A DNA stretch of 64,000 nucleotides. Source: Alkalicoccobacillus plakortidis (GTDB lineage: Bacteria; Bacillota; Bacilli; Bacillales; Bacillaceae_D). The notes under the pieces were generated by a model, which was not told the DNA's origin, made no database searches, and saw only the letters and a list, made by a program, of their open reading frames with translations. Where the stretch lies: contig NZ_JAMQJY010000001.1 in NCBI RefSeq assembly GCF_023703085.1, positions 2,480,001 to 2,544,000 of the forward strand. Direction: 5' to 3'. Position numbers and translations under genes: made by a program. Of this stretch, positions 56,968 through 64,000 are shown piece by piece (the stretch's first letter is position 1; each line of letters starts with the position of its first letter).

Positions 56968-59124
56968 ATGGTTATTTATTCACATAAAGAAGAAGGATTG
57001 TTTCATCTCCAATCAAAAGAGATGAGTTACGTATTGTCCATTAACGAAGGTTACCCTGTTCATCTATATTGGGGGGCACGGTTACATGATAATCAGAATC
57101 TAATAGATATTGTACAAGATGATGAAAAATACGGGTTAGATCGATTACCACAAGAATACCCTCAGTATGGTACGGGAGATTTTAGACATCCTGCATATTT
57201 AGTTCAGCTTGAAGATGGAACAAGGGTTACTGAAGCTCTTTATAAAGGTCATCGTATTTTCAAGGGAAAATCTCCATTAGTAGGTCTTCCATCTGTATAT
57301 ACTGAGAAAGAAAGTGAAGCGGAAACGTTAGAGATTGAACTCTATGATTCATACGCTAGTCTTACCATTTATTTATCGTATACCATTTTTCATGATCGAT
57401 CTGTTATATGCAGAAATACTAGATTTAAGAACAATGGTACGGAATCATTACGCCTTTGGAGTGCATTAAGTGCAAGTATTGACTTTCCTGAGGGAGATTC
57501 ATTTGAATCGCTTTATTTATCAGGTGCTTGGGCACGGGAAGGAAATATTGAACGGCGTGCATTAAGTTCTGGTAGCACCATTATTGAAAGTCGTAGAGGG
57601 ATGAGTAGTCATCAACTTAATCCTTTTATGGCATTGGTTAAGCCCGAGACCAATGAAAATCGGGGTGAGGCATACGGCTTTAGCTTGGTTTATAGTGGTG
57701 GTTTTAAAATTGAAGCAGAGGTCAATTCGTTTCAATCGGTAAGGCTGTCTCTAGGAATTAATCCATTTGATTTTAACTGGGTTCTAGAGGTAGGCTCTGA
57801 GTTTCAGACGCCTGAGTCCGTGATGGTATTCTCGCAAAGCGGAATCGGTCAAATGTCGCGAACATATCACTCATTATACCGAGAACGTTTATGTAGAGGG
57901 AATTTCCGTGATAAAGAGCGACCAATTTTAGTGAATAACTGGGAAGCAACCTACTTTAACTTTGATGAAGATAAGCTACATGCGATCGCTGAAGAAGGAA
58001 AGGAAGTTGGAATTGAATTATTTGTGTTAGATGATGGCTGGTTTGGGAAAAGAGACGACGATACCACATCTTTAGGTGATTGGTCTGTTGATCATAGAAA
58101 GCTTCCAAATGGTTTAAAGCATTTGGGTGAGAGTATTAACAAAAAGGGTATGGAATTTGGGCTATGGGTTGAACCAGAGATGATATCACCTGAAAGTAAC
58201 CTTTATAGAGAAAACCCAGATTGGTGTATCCATGTAGAAGGGCGAAGAAGATCAGAACATAGAAGTCAACTCGTCCTGGACTTAACAAGAGAGGATGTTC
58301 GGGAGTATTTGTATTCTACTCTAAAAGACTTGTTTCAATCGGCACCCATCCGTTATGTGAAATGGGATATGAATCGTAGTCTTACAGAGATAGGCTCAGC
58401 CAACTTATCAAGTGAAAATCAAGCAGAAACAGCACACCGCTATGTACTGGGCCTATATAGTTTATTAGAGCGAATTACATCTGAGTTTCCTGATATTCTA
58501 TTTGAAAGCTGCTCAAGTGGCGGAGGTAGATTCGATCCAGGTATGCTCCATTACATGCCGCAAACATGGACAAGTGATAATACAGACGCTATTGAACGAT
58601 TAAAGATTCAATACGGAATAAGCTTAGTCTATCCAATTAGTAGCATTGGTGCTCATGTTTCTACGGTTCCAAATCATCAGGTTCACCGTTTGACACCTCT
58701 TGATATACGAGGGGATGTTGCAATGTCTGGTACATTTGGTTATGAACTTGATTTGACAAAACTTACGAATGAAGAGAAACAAAGTGTCAAAGAACAAGTT
58801 GCTGCTTATAAAGAAATCCGACCGCTTATTCAATATGGAGATTTTTACCGCTTAAAAAGCCCATTTAATGAAAACGAAACGAGTTGGATGTTTGTGTCGA
58901 AAGATCAGAAGGAAGCCATTGTCTTTTTCTTTAGAGTATTGGCAGAGCCTGTACCTATTAGAAAACGAATTAAGTTAAATGGCTTGAACCGTAACTGGCA
59001 GTATTTTATTAAAGAACAAAATCGATCTGATTATGGAGATCGCCTCGAACAAATTGGATTGGATATACCTGTAATGAAAGGTGATTTTGTCAGTGTGATC
59101 TATTCATTAAAAGCAAAGACATAA
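56968..59124 (+). CDS. Alpha-galactosidase, GH36
   Basis: ATG 56968 has GGAGG six bases upstream and is preferred over 56914. The 718-residue cytoplasmic glycosidase removes alpha-1,6-galactose from melibiose and raffinose. An N-terminal beta-supersandwich precedes the catalytic barrel. Visible are VLDDGWFGKRDDD, the nucleophile Asp in RYVKWDMNRSL, CSSGGGRFDPGMLHY, and the acid/base Asp in TWTSDNTDAIERLKIQYG. The family length is about 730. It lies behind the ABC importer and is divergent from its likely AraC activator. Confidence 0.95.
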   Translation: MVIYSHKEEGLFHLQSKEMSYVLSINEGYPVHLYWGARLHDNQNLIDIVQDDEKYGLDRLPQEYPQYGTGDFRHPAYLVQLEDGTRVTEALYKGHRIFKGKSPLVGLPSVYTEKESEAETLEIELYDSYASLTIYLSYTIFHDRSVICRNTRFKNNGTESLRLWSALSASIDFPEGDSFESLYLSGAWAREGNIERRALSSGSTIIESRRGMSSHQLNPFMALVKPETNENRGEAYGFSLVYSGGFKIEAEVNSFQSVRLSLGINPFDFNWVLEVGSEFQTPESVMVFSQSGIGQMSRTYHSLYRERLCRGNFRDKERPILVNNWEATYFNFDEDKLHAIAEEGKEVGIELFVLDDGWFGKRDDDTTSLGDWSVDHRKLPNGLKHLGESINKKGMEFGLWVEPEMISPESNLYRENPDWCIHVEGRRRSEHRSQLVLDLTREDVREYLYSTLKDLFQSAPIRYVKWDMNRSLTEIGSANLSSENQAETAHRYVLGLYSLLERITSEFPDILFESCSSGGGRFDPGMLHYMPQTWTSDNTDAIERLKIQYGISLVYPISSIGAHVSTVPNHQVHRLTPLDIRGDVAMSGTFGYELDLTKLTNEEKQSVKEQVAAYKEIRPLIQYGDFYRLKSPFNENETSWMFVSKDQKEAIVFFFRVLAEPVPIRKRIKLNGLNRNWQYFIKEQNRSDYGDRLEQIGLDIPVMKGDFVSVIYSLKAKT

Positions 59125-59305
59125 CCAACAATAAAAATGAGCAGATTATCCATTCAGAACATCCCGATAGAATCAAAACGAACCAACTTTCTTTGTTAAT
59201 AACTTATATAGACGGGGCTTTCTCTAACTGTAGCTCTTATGAACCTTTACTTAATCTAGCTATAATTTTAGAATACTCTATTAATTAGTTAGGTGGATGA
59301 ACTTC
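59125..59305. other. Intergenic region, nothing assigned
   Basis: No terminator with a clear T tail follows the alpha-galactosidase. A TATAAT-like box near 59263 could serve the small ORF at 59306. Confidence 0.3.
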
Positions 59306-59452
59306 ATGAACGTATTTATAACAGAGTTGAAGGTTAACCAAAAGAAGAACTGCGGTACTTTCTATTTAAGTGGGTTACCGAATGTAAGTTTTCAATTTAG
59401 CATAGACGAAAGCGGTTTTACTAAACTAAACCAAGAATTGATTTATGAATAG
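59306..59452 (+). CDS. 48-residue small protein of unknown function
   Basis: ATG 59306 follows AGGTGG at nine bases. The frame reads MNVFITELKVNQKKNCGTFY, LSGLPNVSFQFSIDESGF, then a short Leu/Glu-rich end and TAG 59452. The alternating pattern suggests a small beta structure. No family is recognised. It might be a truncated copy of a longer protein. Confidence 0.4.
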   Translation: MNVFITELKVNQKKNCGTFYLSGLPNVSFQFSIDESGFTKLNQELIYE

Positions 59453-59546
59453 TAAGTAAAAACCATAGAGAACATAGTATTATTTGAGAAGATAGAAACT
59501 GTTTTAAAAGCAATCGTAAATCCCTAATACGTTAATGAATCGAAAT

Positions 59547-59583
59547 AAAAGAAGCACTTGCCTGCAGGCAAGTGCTTCTTTAT
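59547..59583 (-). terminator. Terminator of the rap-phr cassette
   Basis: A perfect AAGAAGCACTTGCC/GGCAAGTGCTTCTT stem directly behind the phr stop codon. Confidence 0.9.
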
Positions 59584-59702
59584 TAAGTTTCTATATCCGT
59601 CTTGCCAGTTGGGGTAAAAATAGGCTCGTCCGACACCGGAGTTGAAGCAAAGAAGAACAGCAATACCATAGTTGCAACTAGTAGTTTATTTAGATTTTTC
59701 AA
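59583..59702 (-). CDS. phr: Phr-type signal peptide precursor (39 residues)
   Basis: TTG 59702 has GGGAG eight bases upstream. The frame overlaps the rap 3' end by 17 bp in another frame. The product is a classic exported precursor: a positive start (MKNLNKLL), hydrophobic core VATMVLLFFFAS, then TPVSDEPIFTPTGKTDIET to the stop. Phr precursors are secreted, trimmed to a C-terminal penta- or hexapeptide, re-imported by Opp and bound by the cognate Rap. The mature peptide probably lies within TGKTDIET, with Lys in the usual basic position. It is too short for standard gene calling. Confidence 0.82.
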   Translation of the reverse strand: MKNLNKLLVATMVLLFFFASTPVSDEPIFTPTGKTDIET

Positions 59703-60801
59703 TGTCAACACTCCCTAACTGATTTTGTTTTGTATTCATTTGTAAGGCTAATTTAGCATAAGTCAAAGCTTGTCCTAATTGTTCTTTCTCTTCATAATAT
59801 CGGCTAAGTTCCTCAGCCATTTCACTAGCGTCAAAATATAATTCATGACTTATTAACTGATTTATTCCCTCATTAATCTTTTCTTCATTAATTTGTCCAT
59901 GGGTTCGTTCTATATATAAGTGATGATAAATAAGACGTTTTGCTTTATATTCAACATTATCATGCCGTTCTAACCAACGATCAACTTCTACTAATAAAGG
60001 CATAGCAGACCCTATATCATCAAGTCTTAGATGAACAAATGCTAAATCCGCTTTTGTTTTATTTCCAACCACGGTATGTTCATGGTTTCCAGTTTTTAAA
60101 GCCTGTTCAAAATAGGATTGTGCTTCACCTTGTTTGTTTTGTCTCACTCGATTTAATCCTAAACTCCTCAAAATTAATGAATGCACTTTAGGATAATCTT
60201 GTGCCTCAATTAGAGCTTTTATATATCTGGCTTCTGCTCGTTCGAAGTTCCCTAATTCAGAATCAATAGCAGCAAGCAATAAATAGCCATTAAGTTCTTT
60301 ATTACGGTAGCTTTTATCTGTTTTAAATATCGTAATAGCTTGATTCAGATACGATACCGCAAATGTAAATTGATTGATTCGATAATATCCGTTCCCTAAA
60401 CGCATATAAAATTCAGCACGTTCATAGTGATCTGAAACTTGATCTAAAAGCTTCTCAGCTTGGCCATAAAGCCTTACTGCAGATGTGTATCTTTCTTCAT
60501 AAAATTCATATTGTCCCTTTAAAAAATAATACATGTACTTTAAGTATGGCTCTGTTTCTGAATGCTCTAAGCCTTGTTCTTGAATAAGTTCATTTGATTG
60601 TGGAGTTTGTATTAATAGGTTATATCGAAATAGAAGTAGATTATAATAAGCAATGACTTTATCGTCCGGCTCCATCTCTTGAATCATGCCTTTAAGTTCG
60701 TGCTTCAATACAGTTGCTTTTTCAAAATCACTTTGAATCATACAGCTATACCACTCTACGCATTTAGAACCTACTATCACAGCAGGTATTTGACCACTCA
60801 T
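59686..60801 (-). CDS. rap: Rap-family tetratricopeptide regulator
   Basis: ATG 60801 (MSGQIPAVIVGSK) follows GAAGGGAG and is preferred over TTG 60819. The 371-residue cytosolic protein has an N-terminal three-helix bundle (about 1-70). TPR repeats (about 90-360) include YKIN-like GNGYYRINQFTFAVSYLNQAI, AAIDSELGNFERAEARYIKAL and RVRQNKQGEAQSYFEQAL. Rap proteins dephosphorylate Spo0F or block ComA/DegU-type regulators, and their Phr peptide inhibits them. The phr gene follows directly. The target cannot be told from sequence. Confidence 0.9.
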   Translation of the reverse strand: MSGQIPAVIVGSKCVEWYSCMIQSDFEKATVLKHELKGMIQEMEPDDKVIAYYNLLLFRYNLLIQTPQSNELIQEQGLEHSETEPYLKYMYYFLKGQYEFYEERYTSAVRLYGQAEKLLDQVSDHYERAEFYMRLGNGYYRINQFTFAVSYLNQAITIFKTDKSYRNKELNGYLLLAAIDSELGNFERAEARYIKALIEAQDYPKVHSLILRSLGLNRVRQNKQGEAQSYFEQALKTGNHEHTVVGNKTKADLAFVHLRLDDIGSAMPLLVEVDRWLERHDNVEYKAKRLIYHHLYIERTHGQINEEKINEGINQLISHELYFDASEMAEELSRYYEEKEQLGQALTYAKLALQMNTKQNQLGSVDIEKSK

Positions 60802-61015
60802 AGGCTTTTCTCCCTTCAATCTACTTATTTCTACTACCTATTATATCGGCAAATATTTTACATTTATATACTATTTATGTATTTCCCAATAGGAAGGGCT
60901 TTAAAAACGGAGTCCGTCTAAGGATAAGCGAATCAGATATATTGCTCATTGCTCCTGGTATCGAACCTCTGTCAAAATCGGAAGAAATCTGTCAGTAGAT
61001 AACCAGTAATTGGAG
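60802..61015. other. Intergenic region, nothing assigned
   Basis: This spacer holds the rap promoter on the minus strand. No second gene or strong hairpin is seen. Confidence 0.3.
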
Positions 61016-61669
61016 TTAAGACCTAATGAAAGCAGATCTCGCATGTCTCTTTACAGCACCATTACTTATCATCAAACTTATAATTAACCCCCATCCGTAG
61101 GCCACCAAATAAAATAGTCGTTGTAATAACCCTCCAATTTCAAAAGGGGTTACAATCATCACAAAAAAACTAACAAACAAAACACTCAGAAGAATACAAG
61201 CTACGTACGAGAGCCCTTTTCCTTTATTAAATTTCATTGCATATAATCCAATTGCTGGTCCAATGACCATCATGGACAAAACACTAGGGATGGTATGCCA
61301 TAGGAAATTAAGATTTGCTGGTATCACACTAAAACCAACACCCACCGCAAAAATAATAAGGCCGACATTTGCTAATTGAACAACTTGGCTCTTATCTACC
61401 TGTTGATAGATATAAATTGAACCAATGAGCAAGGCTATACTTGTTAGGAAAAACAAAACATTCACTACGTAAGCGTGAGGTGAACAGAGTTCATATGCTG
61501 CTAAAATATAGGTGTCTTTACCACACTCTGTTACACCTAAATCACTCATCGGTTGTTGAATCCAATGATAGGGTGCAGTGGTCGCGCGAATGGCGAATGG
61601 TTCATATAAGAAATACGCAATCGCAAAGATCCAGCTGCCTATTCCTAAGGATGCTGAAATTTTCATCAT
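61016..61669 (-). CDS. DUF998-type membrane protein
   Basis: This 217-residue protein has about six membrane helices. The N-terminal loop IQQPMSDLGVTECGK carries the SDLG motif typical of DUF998 proteins. Helices include VVNVLFFLTSIALLIGSIYIY and LSYVACILLSVLFVSFFVMIV. GGAGGTT precedes two adjacent ATG codons; either may start. Function unknown. It is monocistronic. Confidence 0.72.
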   Translation of the reverse strand: MMKISASLGIGSWIFAIAYFLYEPFAIRATTAPYHWIQQPMSDLGVTECGKDTYILAAYELCSPHAYVVNVLFFLTSIALLIGSIYIYQQVDKSQVVQLANVGLIIFAVGVGFSVIPANLNFLWHTIPSVLSMMVIGPAIGLYAMKFNKGKGLSYVACILLSVLFVSFFVMIVTPFEIGGLLQRLFYLVAYGWGLIISLMISNGAVKRHARSAFIRS

Positions 61670-61967
61670 AACCTCCTATCCTACTAATTTCCTTTTTATG
61701 ATTTAGTTAGGATATATCTTCTATTATATCGTTTTAAACCACTAAATTTAACCATTACGTTCAAACTTTTTAATTCTTATATTATTATGTAGCTGGTAGC
61801 GCATTTAAGTATTAAAACACCATGTAAATTGACTTGCGTCCATAACGAGTTAAATATCGAACTCACAAAGAATTGCTTGCTCGTATTCCTGTTTTAATTG
61901 AGGTGAACCCCTGAAAGTAGATGCCAGGAGTTTACTAGGTATTACTAGATTTCTAGGCTTAAACAGA

Positions 61968-62084
61968 ATGACTGAAGCTTTTAATATGAGTGTATTAATG
62001 AAACAGCCCTTGAAAAATAAAAAGAACACCCGAGAAGAAATCGCGGATGTTCTGATATATTCGTTTATATTGAACTTAGGCTAA
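61968..62084 (+). pseudogene. 38-codon remnant, possibly of a MazG-like pyrophosphohydrolase
   Basis: The frame from ATG 61968 ends with NTREEIADVLIYSFILNLG. The EEIADVLIY helix is typical of MazG/nucleotide pyrophosphohydrolase proteins. No upstream catalytic part or RBS is present. The rest of 61670-62190 shows scattered short frames only, so this is decayed sequence. The assignment is weak. Confidence 0.3.
62020..62058 (-). terminator. Possible terminator downstream of the phospho-beta-glucosidase
   Basis: An AGAACA-CCG/CGG-TGTTCT hairpin followed on the minus strand by a T-rich tract, about 130 bp past the stop at 62191. It overlaps the remnant above, so it may be coincidental. Confidence 0.4.
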
Positions 62085-62190
62085 GATGGGTAATATTAGA
62101 TCCCTTGAAGGGAACAAGTCATTTACTTTCTACCCTTTTTAAGCCCCCCCAAAAAAAGTTAGACATGTTTAATTACATAGACCAATTTCC

Positions 62191-63615
<1,425 letters not shown>

Positions 63616-63623
63616 TCATACTA

Positions 63624-64000
<377 letters not shown>

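Overview
The window looks like chromosome of a low-GC, Gram-positive Bacillaceae species. The evidence is Bacillus-type content: an OhrR/Ohr pair, a Rap-Phr cassette, YesM/YesN-type sensor pairs, CcpA-type cre boxes, AGGAGG ribosome binding sites with TTG and GTG starts, a sortase-type C-terminus, and many T-tailed hairpin terminators. No rRNA, tRNA, CRISPR array or prophage is visible. I cannot name the genus from sequence alone.

Layout. 1-2983: the end of a PRD/PTS-type regulator, an aldo/keto reductase, and ohrR-ohr. 3041-9388: an operon on the minus strand encoding an iron/phosphonate-type ABC importer (binding protein, ATPase, double permease) followed by a YesM/YesN two-component pair. 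9538-12559: mqo, a 41-bp repeat array and an SDR. 12610-19887: a minus-strand operon for a UgpCAEB-type importer with a PHP phosphoesterase and a HAD phosphatase, divergent from a DeoR regulator. 19968-21760: a second 41-bp array split by an intact IS256-family element. 21844-28283: a YeiL-type regulator and MFS pair, a rhamnose mutarotase/MFS operon, a wall-anchored tandem-repeat protein and a ROK sugar kinase. 28487-34074: a GAF-GAF-PAS-GGDEF-EAL protein, an acetolactate-synthase-like enzyme, a third 41-bp array and an unknown protein. 34321-42668: glutathionyl-hydroquinone reductase, a lipoprotein, GNAT, MBL, murB, a NupC transporter with a long leader, and a LytTR regulator with an ABC transporter. 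42730-46741: a chemoreceptor, small ORFs and a LysR regulator. 46890-52450: an ABC importer co-transcribed with a beta-CASP-like MBL protein and an exported CYTH-like protein. 52490-59124: a GH42 remnant and an alpha-galactoside uptake and hydrolysis cluster. 59306-64000: a small ORF, phr-rap, a DUF998-type protein, a phospho-beta-glucosidase and the end of a beta-glucoside PTS protein.

The strongest non-obvious signal is in the reading frames. Fourteen genes are broken by small indels or a stop. In eleven of them the frame is restored by reading GCTTGG (or CCAAGC) as GCTGG (or CCAGC), at fourteen sites in total. A twelfth gene has a one-base loss at a CCAGC site. In the GGDEF-EAL gene a palindromic CCAAGCTTGG carries both insertions. 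This is far too regular for random gene decay. The simplest explanation is a systematic base-calling error at a modified motif, so these genes are annotated as single, probably intact genes.

The second signal is three intergenic tandem arrays with different sequences but the same 41-bp period, each unit built of 20 + 21 bp halves. The best candidates for undescribed biology are the ABC/beta-CASP/CYTH operon, the LytTR protein with a degenerate ABC-ATPase domain next to five phased operator-like repeats, the PHP/HAD/Ugp operon and the new Phr peptide.
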